Shown here one piece after another: positions 38,224-47,779 of a stretch of 64,000 nt of DNA (the first letter of the stretch is position 1; every line of letters begins with the position of its first letter). The position numbers and the translations under genes were made by a program. The stretch is from NCBI RefSeq assembly GCF_020091585.1, contig NZ_CP083582.1:4092001-4156000 (forward strand), read 5' to 3'. The notes under the pieces were generated by a model, which saw only the letters and a list, made by a program, of their open reading frames with translations, was not told the DNA's origin and made no database searches. Source of the stretch: Kovacikia minuta CCNUW1 (GTDB taxonomy: Bacteria; Cyanobacteriota; Cyanobacteriia; Leptolyngbyales; Leptolyngbyaceae).

Positions 38224-38236
38224 TACCACCTAGAAC

Positions 38237-39880
38237 CTATTTCTTCTGAAACATTTTCAACATCCGTTGGGTGACCAGGAAGCCACCAGAGATGTTGATG
38301 GTGCCGATGAGGATGGCGATCGCACCCAGGATGGTCGTCGCGGAAGTCGGTGAGCCGGAGATCTGGAGCATGCCACCAATGATGATGATGCCGCTAATGG
38401 CGTTGGTCACACTCATTAAAGGAGTGTGCAGGGAGGGCGAAACATTCCAGATCACCTGATAGCCAACGAAACAAGCCAGAACAAAGACCGTGAAGTGGGA
38501 CAGGAATGAGGGAGGCACGACGGCACCCAGACCAACCAGGGCTAAGCCCGCCAGGATCAACCACAGCAATCCTGTATTCACCTGGGAAGACGGAGTGGGT
38601 TCAGCTTGAGTAGATGGGGTCGCGGCAACGGGGGCAGGAGCGGGTTTGGGCGCTTCCGGCGGAGCGGGCGGTTTGGGGGGTGGGTAGGTAATCTCGCCGT
38701 TGTGCAGCACCAGAGCACCACGAATAACCTCATCTTCCAGATCCACCTTGTAGTCAGTCCCTCCCCCCATGTCTTCCAGGAGGTAACACAGGTTCTTGCC
38801 GTAAAGCTGGCTGGCTTGATTCGCCATCCGACTGGGCAGATCGGTTAGACCAATGATAGTGACGCCGTTGTAGCGATAAACCTCACCGGGTTTGGTAACT
38901 TCACAGTTGCCGCCCTGTTCTGCTGCCATATCCACCACAACCGAGCCTTCCTTCATGCTCTCTACCATCTCGCGGGTAATCAGCACGGGTGCTCTTCGAC
39001 CTGGAATCAGGGCAGTGGTGATAATGATATCTACTTCTTTTGCCTGGGCGGCAAACAGCGCCATCTCTGCTTTGATGAACTCTTCACTCATCACCTTGGC
39101 GTAGCCACCCTGCCCCGTTCCATCTTCGGCAAAGTCCAATTCCAGGAACTCGGCTCCCAGACTTTGCACCTGTTCTTTGACCACAGGACGGGTATCAAAT
39201 GCGCGCACGATCGCCCCTAGCCCCTTGGCAGTTCCGATCGCAGCCAAACCAGCCACCCCCGCACCGATAATCATCACTTTGGCAGGGGGAACCTTTCCAG
39301 CGGCAGTAATCTGCCCTGTAAAGAAGCGTCCAAAGTTATTTGCCGCCTCAATTACCGCTCGATAGCCCGCAATGTTTGCCATTGAGCTAAGGGCATCTAA
39401 CTTCTGAGCGCGGGAAATGCGGGGAATGGCATCCATCGCCAATACGGTTGCTTTGCGATTTGCCAGTTGATTCAGTAATTCAGCATTTTGGGCTGGATAG
39501 ATAAAACTGATCAGGGTTCCGCCCTCTGGCAACAATTCGACTTCATGCTTGCCAAGGGTGGAATTCATTTCAGGGGGACGCACCTTCAGGAAAACATCCG
39601 CGGATTGCCAAAGGGTTTGGGCATCGGGCACAATCTGGCAGCCTACTTGTTCATAGGCACTATCCAAAAAATTGGCAGCTTGTCCCGCGCCACTTTCTAC
39701 CAGAACTTTAAACCCCATCTTTTGCAAAATTTTGGCAGTATCCGGCGTAGCAGCGACCCGGCACTCATTCGGATAAACTTCCTTTGGAATTCCAATTTTT
39801 TTGGTTTCTTTCGCTTCTACCAAAGGAGTTTCACTCGGTTCAATCGTTTTCTCAGCGGTATTTTCAGCAGTAATGGTCAT
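38237..39880 (-). CDS. pntA: NAD(P) transhydrogenase subunit alpha
   Basis: The ATG at 39880 gives 547 residues. Residues 33-400 form the NAD(H)-binding domain I ([55 protein letters not shown]). A Pro/Ala-rich linker follows, then three or four transmembrane helices from about 437. In this organism the catalytic and membrane parts are one polypeptide, while some cyanobacteria split them. The first 30 residues are Glu/Thr-rich and precede the domain. It forms a transhydrogenase with PntB and is upstream in the operon. Confidence 0.95.
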   Translation of the reverse strand: MTITAENTAEKTIEPSETPLVEAKETKKIGIPKEVYPNECRVAATPDTAKILQKMGFKVLVESGAGQAANFLDSAYEQVGCQIVPDAQTLWQSADVFLKVRPPEMNSTLGKHEVELLPEGGTLISFIYPAQNAELLNQLANRKATVLAMDAIPRISRAQKLDALSSMANIAGYRAVIEAANNFGRFFTGQITAAGKVPPAKVMIIGAGVAGLAAIGTAKGLGAIVRAFDTRPVVKEQVQSLGAEFLELDFAEDGTGQGGYAKVMSEEFIKAEMALFAAQAKEVDIIITTALIPGRRAPVLITREMVESMKEGSVVVDMAAEQGGNCEVTKPGEVYRYNGVTIIGLTDLPSRMANQASQLYGKNLCYLLEDMGGGTDYKVDLEDEVIRGALVLHNGEITYPPPKPPAPPEAPKPAPAPVAATPSTQAEPTPSSQVNTGLLWLILAGLALVGLGAVVPPSFLSHFTVFVLACFVGYQVIWNVSPSLHTPLMSVTNAISGIIIIGGMLQISGSPTSATTILGAIAILIGTINISGGFLVTQRMLKMFQKK

Positions 39881-40558
39881 GAGCGATTCCAACTCTCAAT
39901 GTGTAGCTGAACAATGTGCAGTCAGACATAGCGAAGACAGCGCGATCGCTATCCTCCATTCCCTTTCTCCCTCTGCCTTTTTAGATTCCAATCAGATGCC
40001 AAAGAAAGTGGGTTTAGAGTTTCCCAAGGTATACCGGGTAACTTTCTAGCATCCTAAAGGGATTCTGAATCAACGATTTGTATCTTTAACCTTGTCTTAT
40101 GATTCGGTCTTATTAGTAGCGGAGGGATAGATAAAAATTCTTCATAAATGTTTAAGCTATGATAAAAAGCGCTGGAGGATAAGTCAGGAGCGAGGAGCGA
40201 GGAGCTAAAAGTTGGAGGCTCGAAGAAATCGACGATTTTGGAAGGATTGGGACTTAAGGAACTGGGACTTAAAAACCCAAAGCTGACGGATTTTCTCTCT
40301 CTGGAGATCGGGCCGAGTCAGTTTTTTGTTTACTTGTCTTCTCATGCTTCTGATTTGTTATCCCAAACGCTGCTCCCTTCTAGCTTTTGCTGCTAACTTT
40401 CAGGCTTGTCGGAACTTTTCTCCCGCTGTAATTCGTCTATCACTTTCGATAGGATTGAATCGGTGATCTTACTTATGACGGATACGGTTCCTGCTAAAGT
40501 CATATAGTCCAAGATCCACAAAACACTAACCCATCTCTGCCAATCGGTTAAACAGCTT
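39881..40558. other. divergent intergenic region pntA / DUF2808 gene
   Basis: No gene is supported in 678 bp. There is a GGAGCGAGGAGC repeat near 40187-40215 and a terminator-like hairpin with a T-run at 40284-40328. The latter could end an unannotated small transcript. Confidence 0.5.
40284..40328 (+). terminator. terminator-like hairpin with T6 tail
   Basis: CTGAC and GTCAG flank a partly paired loop and are followed by TTTTTT. No gene ends just upstream on the plus strand, so this may belong to a small RNA or be fortuitous. Confidence 0.3.
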
Positions 40559-41089
40559 ATGTTTTCTAAATCTTTTGTACGACGTGCCCTATCGGGCTTG
40601 GCGATCGCAGGTTGTTTGGTCGTGGGTCTACCTACCCTCAGCTTTGCAGATGGTCTACCTGGATTTACCCTGTGGGGAGGGGTTAAGGGTGAAGATAGCC
40701 TTAACTTTCGGCTGGATTTCGGTGGCAGAGCAGGGTCTTGGGACCGCTATCGCCTTAGAATTCCGGCAAAGAAAATGAAGTTGGCGGTCGAACAGTTTGC
40801 CATTTCCTATCCCGACTACTACAAGGGGGAATTTGATACCAAAAATGTCGAAGTGATTGTTAAGGACAAGTCCATCAAGCTGCAAGAGGTGAGATGGAAT
40901 AAGGACAATCACCTGCTTGAAATCTATCCGGAAGAACCCATCCCGGCTGGTAGCGGTGTCGAAATTCAACTCGCCAATGTACGCAACCCCAGCTTTGGGG
41001 GCATGTTCTATTTCAACTGTCAAGTTCTTTCGCCGGGAGACGTTCCCCTCTTGCGTTACCTGGGTACTTGGGTGATTACGATTTCTTAG
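40559..41089 (+). CDS. DUF2808 secreted protein
   Basis: This 176-residue protein has a signal peptide (RRALSGLAIAGCLVVGLPTLSFADG). The body is typical of DUF2808: FTLWGGVKGEDSLNFRLDFGG, the RLRIPAKKMKLAVEQFAISYPDYYKGEFD helix-strand block, and PGDVPLLRYLGTWVITI at the end. It is an exported, possibly outer-envelope, beta-rich protein of unknown function found in cyanobacteria. It appears monocistronic. Confidence 0.88.
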   Translation: MFSKSFVRRALSGLAIAGCLVVGLPTLSFADGLPGFTLWGGVKGEDSLNFRLDFGGRAGSWDRYRLRIPAKKMKLAVEQFAISYPDYYKGEFDTKNVEVIVKDKSIKLQEVRWNKDNHLLEIYPEEPIPAGSGVEIQLANVRNPSFGGMFYFNCQVLSPGDVPLLRYLGTWVITIS

Positions 41090-41320
41090 GCAGACAGGGG
41101 ATAGAGGGTGGAAGGCAGAAAAGGGGAGGTGATGGGGTGATGGGGTGATAGGGAGAGGAAGTGATGTAAGTGCCTCATTCCCTATCCTTCCGCCTTTATC
41201 CGTTCCCTGTCACCTACCACCTGTCACCTATCACCCCCCTCAAGCACCATCGCTCACCAAGTCAAGTCGTTTATACTGTCAGGTACAGTCTTCATACGCT
41301 GCTGATTGAGGGGAACCTGC

Positions 41321-41845
41321 TTGCTACCGGATGATTTGACTAAGAAAACGGCTATTTCTTCTTGCCCGGTTCCTTTCGAGCAGCAGCCTTTGAATGAGTA
41401 TCGGGAGCTTAAGGATTCCTGGTTTTTTAGCTGGGCAACCCTGGAGATGCCGCACTATGCCAAAAAACTGGTGTGGATTTGGGTTTGGAGTTGGGCGATC
41501 GCAGGTCCAGTCGTTGCTGCCAGTTTCTTGCCCGCTAAATATCCTGTTCAGTTTTTCCTGATGGGAACTGCTGGAGCCAGCATTTTCCTTTGCTTGATCC
41601 TTCTTCACCTTTACTTGGGCTGGTCCTATATCTGTTCGCGGCTTTCGAATGCCACGGTTTTCTATGAAGAATCGGGCTGGTATGACGGTCAAACCTGGTC
41701 TAAACCACTTGAGGTGCAAGCTCAAGACCATTTAGTTGTAACGTACCAGGTTCAACCCGTTCTTAAGCGTTTAAAGCAAACTCTGGGAATTCTGGCACTG
41801 TTATTGGTCACGGATGGATTGATGTGGCAGTGGTTTAAGAATTGA
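41321..41845 (+). CDS. CGLD27 family membrane protein
   Basis: CPVPFEQQPLNEYRELKDSWFFSWA near the N-terminus is characteristic of the CGLD27 (DUF1230) family, shared by cyanobacteria, algae and plants. No in-frame ATG precedes this motif. A TTG at 41321 has GAGGGG seven bases upstream and is the best start (174 residues); a TTG at 41306 is the alternative. Three hydrophobic helices (about 43-63, 70-94 and 151-168) indicate a membrane, probably thylakoid, protein. The plant homologue has been linked to iron-limited photosynthesis; the bacterial role is open. Confidence 0.85.
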   Translation: MLPDDLTKKTAISSCPVPFEQQPLNEYRELKDSWFFSWATLEMPHYAKKLVWIWVWSWAIAGPVVAASFLPAKYPVQFFLMGTAGASIFLCLILLHLYLGWSYICSRLSNATVFYEESGWYDGQTWSKPLEVQAQDHLVVTYQVQPVLKRLKQTLGILALLLVTDGLMWQWFKN

Positions 41846-42115
41846 GATTAAGAATTAAGAATTAAGAATTAAGGGTTCTGAGTTTTAGGTTGGGTCATTC
41901 GGTAATGGGTAACAGATTCGCTCCTTTATGTTCCCTACCTTCCTCACCTTTTCATCCCTCATTCCTGCCTTCTGCCTTCTTTATCCTTCATCTCTTATCC
42001 TTTATCCTTTCCCTCTATCCTTCATCCTTTCCCCGGCACCTGGTTTTCCCTCAAAACTTTTCTCGCCGTTGTCCCCTTCAGATGTTAGAGTCTTACCCAT
42101 GTTAGAGTCCTAAGA

Positions 42116-43069
42116 ATGACACGGGGAAGACGCACACAAACCGCAGAACTGGAAGTCAGATTACTGCGTGAAGGGATTATCGAATCGAAGCATTACGTCC
42201 AGGCGATCGTCTGCGATAGTCGGGGGCGTACTTTGCTGGTGGCTGGCAATGCGGAAACAGCGACATTTGTCCGTTCGGCACTGAAGCCCTTTCAAGCGCT
42301 GGCAGTGACCACTACGGGAACCTTAGAGCGCTATGGTTTGACCGATCGCGACCTGGCAATTATGTGCAGCTCTCACAAGGGCAAAATTGAGCAGGTGCGG
42401 CAGGCTTTTAATATCCTGTGGCGATCGGATCTTGACCCATCTACGCTGCAATGTCCCATTCCTCCGGGCAAGCGGAGTCCTCTAGAGCACAATTGCTCAG
42501 GCAAACATGCAGGCATGCTGGCGGTTTGCCAGCAGCGAAATTGGTCGCTCAACAACTATTTGCAGCGCAGCCATCCGGTTCAGCAGTTAATCATTCAAAA
42601 GATTGCTGAACTCTTACGGATGCCAGCAGAGGAATTTATCAGCGCCCGTGATGATTGTGGTGCGCCGACCTATTTCATGCAACTTGGGCAAATTGCCTCT
42701 CTCTATGCCCTCCTGTCGTCCAGGGATAACCTGGACATGGAACGGATTGTGCGGGCAATGACCCACCACCCCACAATGATTGCGGGGGATGGGGAGTTCG
42801 ATACAGAACTGATGCGCCTCACCGAGGGAGAACTATTAAGCAAGGGGGGTGCTGAGGGAGTTTTGTGCATCGGACGACTCGACGAAGGCATGGGGCTAAC
42901 CATTAAAGTGATGGATGGGGCGAAGCGGGCAAAATATGCGGTTGCGATCCACCTGTTAAAGCAAATGGGATGGATCAGCCCATCGGTTTCCGAGACGCTC
43001 TCCGAGAACTTTATGTCCCTCAGTAGTGTGACTCGCCTGGAAGTCGCGGGGGATTTGTCGATGCTGTAA
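42116..43069 (+). CDS. asparaginase (Rhizobium type II family)
   Basis: This 317-residue protein has the diagnostic CSSHKGK, HNCSGKHAGMLAVC and DDCGAPTYFM segments of the asparaginase II family first described in Rhizobium etli, which is unrelated to E. coli AnsB. It hydrolyses L-asparagine to aspartate and ammonia in the cytoplasm. TGGAEGVLCIG-like glycines near residue 245 (SKGGAEGVLCIG) complete the active site. The duplicated GTTAGAGTC just before the start may be a regulatory or slipped repeat. The ybaK-type gene follows within 20 bp. Confidence 0.9.
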   Translation: MTRGRRTQTAELEVRLLREGIIESKHYVQAIVCDSRGRTLLVAGNAETATFVRSALKPFQALAVTTTGTLERYGLTDRDLAIMCSSHKGKIEQVRQAFNILWRSDLDPSTLQCPIPPGKRSPLEHNCSGKHAGMLAVCQQRNWSLNNYLQRSHPVQQLIIQKIAELLRMPAEEFISARDDCGAPTYFMQLGQIASLYALLSSRDNLDMERIVRAMTHHPTMIAGDGEFDTELMRLTEGELLSKGGAEGVLCIGRLDEGMGLTIKVMDGAKRAKYAVAIHLLKQMGWISPSVSETLSENFMSLSSVTRLEVAGDLSML

Positions 43070-43086
43070 CAGGTGGTAGGTGGTAT

Positions 43087-43575
43087 GTGGTAGGGAAAAC
43101 GAATGCGGTTCGGGTTCTGGATACGCTGAAAATACCCTACGAACTGCGGGAATATGAGGTAGATCCCACTGATCTGGCAGCGGAAAGGGTTGCACAAAAG
43201 ATTGGGCTACCACCGGAGCAGGTGTTCAAGACCCTGGTCATCAGGGGCGATCGCACAGGCATTTTACTGGCGCTCATACCAGGCAATATGGAACTTGATC
43301 TCAAAGCGCTGGCAAACCTTTCTGGGAATCGTAAGGTTGAAACAGTGGCGCTTAAAGAAGTACAACCCCTCACGGGCTACATTCGAGGCGGTGTAACAGC
43401 CCTCGCCTGCAAGAAAGACTATCCTGTTTATGTCGATGAGTTCATTCAACTGTTTGAGGTAATCTCAATTTCGGCTGGAATGCGAGGACTCCAAATTTTA
43501 CTTTCTCCCAAAGATTACCTGGAGGTCGTTAAGGGAACGATCGGAGCAATCTCACAAGAGAAGCATGGAGAATAG
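43087..43575 (+). CDS. ybaK: YbaK/EbsC-type Cys-tRNA(Pro) deacylase
   Basis: This 162-residue protein starts at GTG 43087, only 17 bp after the asparaginase stop codon. KTNAVRVLDTLKIPYELREYEVD, GLPPEQVFKTLVIRGD and the conserved lysine/GGVTALACKKDYPVY stretch identify the YbaK/ProX editing superfamily. It clears mischarged Cys-tRNA(Pro) and acts in trans on free aminoacyl-tRNA. Overlap with the GGTGGTAGG repeat means the start sits in repeat-derived sequence. It is probably translated together with the asparaginase. Confidence 0.9.
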   Translation: MVGKTNAVRVLDTLKIPYELREYEVDPTDLAAERVAQKIGLPPEQVFKTLVIRGDRTGILLALIPGNMELDLKALANLSGNRKVETVALKEVQPLTGYIRGGVTALACKKDYPVYVDEFIQLFEVISISAGMRGLQILLSPKDYLEVVKGTIGAISQEKHGE

Positions 43576-43611
43576 GGAGGCTTGTTTTTCCCTGACCCCT
43601 GACCCCTACCC

Positions 43612-44625
43612 TTACCGGGTTACGACAACAATTCGCCCTACATTTTTCCCTTGCAACATCAGGTCAATCTGGTCGGAAAGCTGGGATAGGTGAATAGTGG
43701 TGGCGATCGCTTCTAAATGAGCAGGCTTCCAATCCGTTGCCAGTTTTTTCCACAATGCCTTTCGGACAGGCAGGGGGCAGTTAGCTGAATCGATACCGTT
43801 CAAACAAACGCCGCGCAGGATGAATGGATAAACGGTGGTGTTTAAGTCAGTTCCTCCCACCAGACCGCAGGCTGCGACGCACCCCCCATATCGGGTCGTT
43901 TTAATCGCAGTTGCCAGGATATTTCCCCCTACCGTATCTACCACTCCTGCCCACCGTTCCTTCAGCAGGGGTTTTCGGGTCGGGTCGGTTGCTTCTTCTC
44001 TGGAAATTACGGCAGTTGCCCCCAGAGAACGGAGATAATCCTGCTGGGTTGGTTTTCCTGTGACTGCAACGACAGAAAATCCCAACTTTGCCAGGATGGA
44101 AACTGCGAGACTACCCACTCCCCCCGTTGCTCCAGTTACCAGAACTTCTCCCTGATCCGGCTGTACCCCATTGTGGCTGAACGCTTCAACGCAAAGCGCA
44201 GCAGTTAAGCCAGAAGTTCCCAAAGCCATGCTTTCCCAGAGTGTCATCGGGGCGGGAAGCGGAATCATCCAGGCGGCTGGCACCCGAATGTATTCGGCAA
44301 ATCCCCCCCAGGTGTTCATGCCCAAATCAAATCCGGTCACGATCGCTGAGTCACCCGCCTGAAATTGGGGTACGGTACTGTTAACGATGGTTCCAGCCGC
44401 ATCAATTCCTGGAATATGGGGAAACTTTTTGGTCACCCCAGGATGCCCCGTTGCCGCCAGGGCATCTTTGTAGTTGAGGGAGGAATAGTGAACCTGAATC
44501 AGAACCTCACCCAGGGGAAGAGCGGCGATCGCTTGCTCGGTAATCTGCCTGGTAACCTCCCCATCCTTTTTCTCAACAAACAAGGCTTGAAAGGTCTCCG
44601 GCGTTGGAATGAATGACTGTTGCAT
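43612..44625 (-). CDS. acuI: YhdH/AcuI-type zinc-free quinone/acryloyl-CoA reductase
   Basis: This 337-residue MDR enzyme lacks the structural-zinc cysteines. It shows SSLNYKDALAATGHPGVTKKFPHIPGIDAAGTI, the YhdH signature, and VTGATGGVGSLAVSILAKLG for NADPH. The group reduces acryloyl-CoA (AcuI) or quinone-like enones. The N-terminal IPTPETFQALFV segment and total length are standard. It is convergent with ybaK, with a 36-bp gap. Confidence 0.88.
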   Translation of the reverse strand: MQQSFIPTPETFQALFVEKKDGEVTRQITEQAIAALPLGEVLIQVHYSSLNYKDALAATGHPGVTKKFPHIPGIDAAGTIVNSTVPQFQAGDSAIVTGFDLGMNTWGGFAEYIRVPAAWMIPLPAPMTLWESMALGTSGLTAALCVEAFSHNGVQPDQGEVLVTGATGGVGSLAVSILAKLGFSVVAVTGKPTQQDYLRSLGATAVISREEATDPTRKPLLKERWAGVVDTVGGNILATAIKTTRYGGCVAACGLVGGTDLNTTVYPFILRGVCLNGIDSANCPLPVRKALWKKLATDWKPAHLEAIATTIHLSQLSDQIDLMLQGKNVGRIVVVTR

Positions 44626-44750
44626 CGGTGATGTTGCCAGGATGGGCTTTAAAGTGCTGAGGATTGAGGACCGAGGACTGAGGATTGAGGACTGGCAAAT
44701 ATTCAGGTCTTAGTTCTCAGCACCTGCCTTCCCCCATCCCCCCTACCCCT

Positions 44751-45435
44751 TCAACAAGGGTCTATTTGTAAAAGCTGATTTCCCCCCCTTTGAAACTCGT
44801 AGGGAACCTGCCTGATTTGTACCGCGTATCCCTGAGCCGTCAATTCCTCGACAACCGCAGGTAGAAACGGAGAAGGTTCGCCAGCAAGATTCAGCAGGGG
44901 AAAGATGCGAGCTTTAGTGGCAACTCGGCAGCAGTTCCCGGATCGAGTCTAGATGGAAGTCCAGGGATAGATGGTCAGAGTAGGTAAACAGCAAGTGGGA
45001 ACAGAGTGCCAGGTCGAACTGTCTGGTTGCAAACGGAAGCACAGGTAACGCATGGGTCCGGTAGCGTCCCTGGTGTTTTCCGGGGGGGAAATCTTCTAAA
45101 AACTGGCGCATCGCAGCCATCCGAACCTGCCCCAGGTGTTCGGGAGACTGAATCTCACGCCAAACGTAGCAGTGCTGATTTACCTCCACCTGTTGAATAA
45201 TAACCGGGTAGGTTTCTTCGATCCGGCGCTGGATTTCATCCCTTGAGAACTGATAAACCGGGTCACAGGAAAGGACGGAGTAGCCCTGGCGGGTCATTTC
45301 AGCATTAAAACTAGCCGGACCACCGCCGCAGTCTAAAATCCGCAGTTGCAGATCAGTTTGAGTCAGGTCAAACATTTGGGTATATTCGAGGAGCGATCGC
45401 CCCCAGGGCACCACCTGTTCCAGCTTTAGTCCCAT
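44751..45435 (-). pseudogene. SAM-dependent methyltransferase, frameshifted
   Basis: The first frame (from ATG 45435) encodes the Rossmann N-terminus ILDCGGGPASFNAEM and CDPVYQFSRDEI, and a later ALCSHLLFTYSDHLSLDFH, then runs off the family at IRELLPSCH and stops at 44914. In the next frame the missing C-terminus continues uninterrupted: RVATKARIFPLLNLAGEPSP, then QGYAVQIRQVPYEFQRGGNQ, ending at 44751. Removing one base around 44928-44935 restores a single 227-residue protein. The gene begins 2 bp after the UPF0173 hydrolase stop codon, so the two form an operon. It is either an assembly indel or recent inactivation. Confidence 0.8.
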
Positions 45436-45437
45436 GT

Positions 45438-46295
45438 TTACAATCGCAGGGTTTCCCCGACTTTCATCACCCGGAGCTGGCTTTTTACCCCTTGCTGCTG
45501 AAGTGCCTGGGCAAAGGCTGCTGGAGTTCCAGGTAGATTGAAGTTTCCATAATGCATCGGAATCACGGTTGCTGGCTTCACTAGTTTGACCGCTTCTGCG
45601 GCTCCGGTTGGTCCCATTGTGAACTTGTCACCGATACAGGTAAGCATTAGGGTGACCTTGCCAAATCGGGGAATCAGGGCCATGTCAGAAAATAGGTCAG
45701 TGTCACCTGTGTGATAAATTACAGGTCCATTTTTGACGCTAATCACAAATCCTCCTGGATTGCCTGCATAATTGGCAGGGCTGCCGTCGGATTGCACCGT
45801 GGAACTATGAACAGCAGGAATAAACGCTACTTTTACCTCTTCATTCAGTAGGGTGATTTCGCCACCAAAATTGCCCTGAGTTTCGAACCCAGCAAGCTCT
45901 TTGGGATAACCACTATGTTGCACGAGTGCCTGTCCCAAATCCAGGGTACTGACCAATTTTGCTTGAGTTTTTTTGGCAATTTCCACAGCATTTCCAACAT
46001 GATCCATGTGTCCGTGGGTAATCAGAATCAAATCTGCCTGGGTTAAATTTGCCAGGTCAGTTTTGCCATTGGGATTAGCGGGATTCTCTAACCAGGGATC
46101 GATGAGCAATACTCTACCCGCAGGGGTAGTGAGCTTAAAGGCAGATTGCCCATACCATAAAAGCTGAGTGTTGCCAGTGGTTTGGGCGCTACTGCTGGAA
46201 GGATTGAACCCCACAACGGCTAGAAGCGCGATCGCAGATAGCAGCAATCCTAATGCTTTAACCCATTTCATCGACACCCTTGAAAAATTGTTCAT
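45438..46295 (-). CDS. UPF0173-type metal-dependent hydrolase, exported
   Basis: The ATG at 46295 (285 residues) has AGAGGA nine bases upstream; a longer frame adds 28 unlikely residues. A signal-anchor (about 13-30, ALGLLLSAIALLAVVGF) precedes a metallo-beta-lactamase fold with ITHGHMDHVGNA, IPAVHSS, YHTGDTDLFSDM and PMHYGNF, giving all the metal ligands. UPF0173 members are usually cytoplasmic; this one carries an export signal. The substrate is unknown. It is immediately upstream of the broken methyltransferase. Confidence 0.88.
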   Translation of the reverse strand: MNNFSRVSMKWVKALGLLLSAIALLAVVGFNPSSSSAQTTGNTQLLWYGQSAFKLTTPAGRVLLIDPWLENPANPNGKTDLANLTQADLILITHGHMDHVGNAVEIAKKTQAKLVSTLDLGQALVQHSGYPKELAGFETQGNFGGEITLLNEEVKVAFIPAVHSSTVQSDGSPANYAGNPGGFVISVKNGPVIYHTGDTDLFSDMALIPRFGKVTLMLTCIGDKFTMGPTGAAEAVKLVKPATVIPMHYGNFNLPGTPAAFAQALQQQGVKSQLRVMKVGETLRL

Positions 46296-46556
46296 CTTTG
46301 CGATTCCTCTGGAGTTCTTACAACTATCAACAAAGGTTGAGCTTCCGTAAATCTTCCCAACTTTGCTGTAACTAATCAAACTTTCATAGGATGAGGGCTA
46401 TGGTAAGGTTCACATCAAATCTTTTTTGCTATTACAGTGGTGAAAAAGACAAGAAGGGAAATGGAAAAAGTGACAAACTTTGCGTGATGAGTTTGTTGCT
46501 GACTCCAACCTTCTGGTTCCTGGCTCCTAAATCCTGATCCCCTACTCCTTTTTCCC

Positions 46557-47102
46557 ATGCCTTACCGATTTCTCCTTTCCCTGGCGCTGCTAGCGATAGC
46601 GGGCTGCAACAACTTAAGCGCTCAGCAGCAACCCCCTGATCCTAAGATGAATCAAGTGATTCAAACCTTTCAACAGGTTGAACAAACAGTCAAAACCAGT
46701 CAGGGTGATCAGAAAAAATACCTTGCTCTGGTGGTTGAAGTGAGCACGGCAGTAACCCAGATTCCCAATGATACTCCCCCCAGGGTGACTGAACTTCTTA
46801 ATGCTTCGGTCGTAGCCTACAAACTGGCTTGGCGTTATAAACAGTGCGATCAAAAATCTTTGGGCAAGGATCAGGCAATTTGTCGAGATCAGCATTTAGA
46901 AAAGGTAATTTCTAAATTTCCCTACATTAAACGTAATATTACTCAACGCCTGGTGCAGCGAACAAATCCCCCCAAATATATCAGTTCTGTCATTTCCACA
47001 ACCAATATGCTGCAACTCCTTCTCATGCAGGCAGAGTTGAATCGCGTTGATGCCCATCTAATCTTGACTGGGGGCAGTTTTGATGGGGTCTACCCCTCCT
47101 AA
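46557..47102 (+). CDS. small lipoprotein of unknown function
   Basis: This 181-residue protein has a signal peptide and lipobox LAIAGC (Cys17). The mature part is mostly helical and polar (QVIQTFQQVEQTVKTSQGDQKKYLALVVEV, then VTELLNASVVAYKLAWRYKQC), ending in LQLLLMQAELNRVDAHLILTGG. I do not recognise the family. The ATG directly follows a C/T-rich leader with no Shine-Dalgarno sequence. Confidence 0.7.
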   Translation: MPYRFLLSLALLAIAGCNNLSAQQQPPDPKMNQVIQTFQQVEQTVKTSQGDQKKYLALVVEVSTAVTQIPNDTPPRVTELLNASVVAYKLAWRYKQCDQKSLGKDQAICRDQHLEKVISKFPYIKRNITQRLVQRTNPPKYISSVISTTNMLQLLLMQAELNRVDAHLILTGGSFDGVYPS

Positions 47103-47779
47103 AAAATTGTAAAGAAACAACTGCATGGTCGAACGTTCAGCAGTCAATGTCAGGGTTGACTTACCACTTTCTGCTAACCGTTGATGGTTAATCTAACGGG
47201 CACATCATTTTTTAACTAGCCATCATTTCTCAACTAGCCCTGAGGAACAAGGACAAAATAAAGTCGGTAACTTGTAGGGTCCTGGCATTCGGCAGATATG
47301 CTTTCGGCTATGGCAAAGGCTTTTGCCCGAATGCCAAGCCCTTACGACTGGAATTGCCGATATTATTTAATCTCTGAGGGTCAATTCCCCGCAGCTCTGC
47401 TGCGTCCGTCCCATACAGCGTCAAGGGTGCTGTTGAGCGGAATCGAGCCGCGAAGCGTGCGAGTGGAGCGAAGTGATACTCCGTCTGCTTTGCAGCGGAG
47501 ACGTTCATTTCGAGATCCTACGTGAAATAGAAATGAGAAGTCAGAATTGTTTTCGGGTTTCTTGCGAAGACCTGAGATCCTTAACTGCACAGTGTTTTGC
47601 GAAATCGTCCAGTCGTTTGTAAAGCAGGTTTAAAATTCAAAGTTTAAAAATGTCATTATTCCAGAAAATCATGTCCATACTTCTCTAGGTAGGTTAATCT
47701 GCAATGAATGAAAGTATTTTAACGCTTCCAAATTGTTAATAAATGTAAACATTTGAAATTCTTGCCCAAGCAACCATTG
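47103..47779. other. intergenic region with inverted repeats
   Basis: No gene is supported. It contains the dyad element at 47283-47336 and a small stem built from CTCCGTCTGC and GCAGCGGAG near 47479-47500. The part before 47780 is the AT-rich leader of the hybrid kinase. Confidence 0.5.
47283..47336. repeat. 54-bp inverted-repeat element
   Basis: TGGCATTCGG at the left is the perfect inverse of CCGAATGCCA at the right, with ATGGCAAAGGC and TTTTGCCC inside. It looks like a small palindromic repeat unit. Confidence 0.45.

Noticed and set aside
41890-42105. 71-codon frame upstream of asparaginase
   Set aside because: It is a translation of C/T-rich low-complexity repeat (CTTCATCC-like) and has no coding character.
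47308-47590. Small open frames on both strands in the 47.1-47.8 kb gap
   Set aside because: They coincide with short palindromic repeats and overlap each other; no ribosome site or family resemblance.
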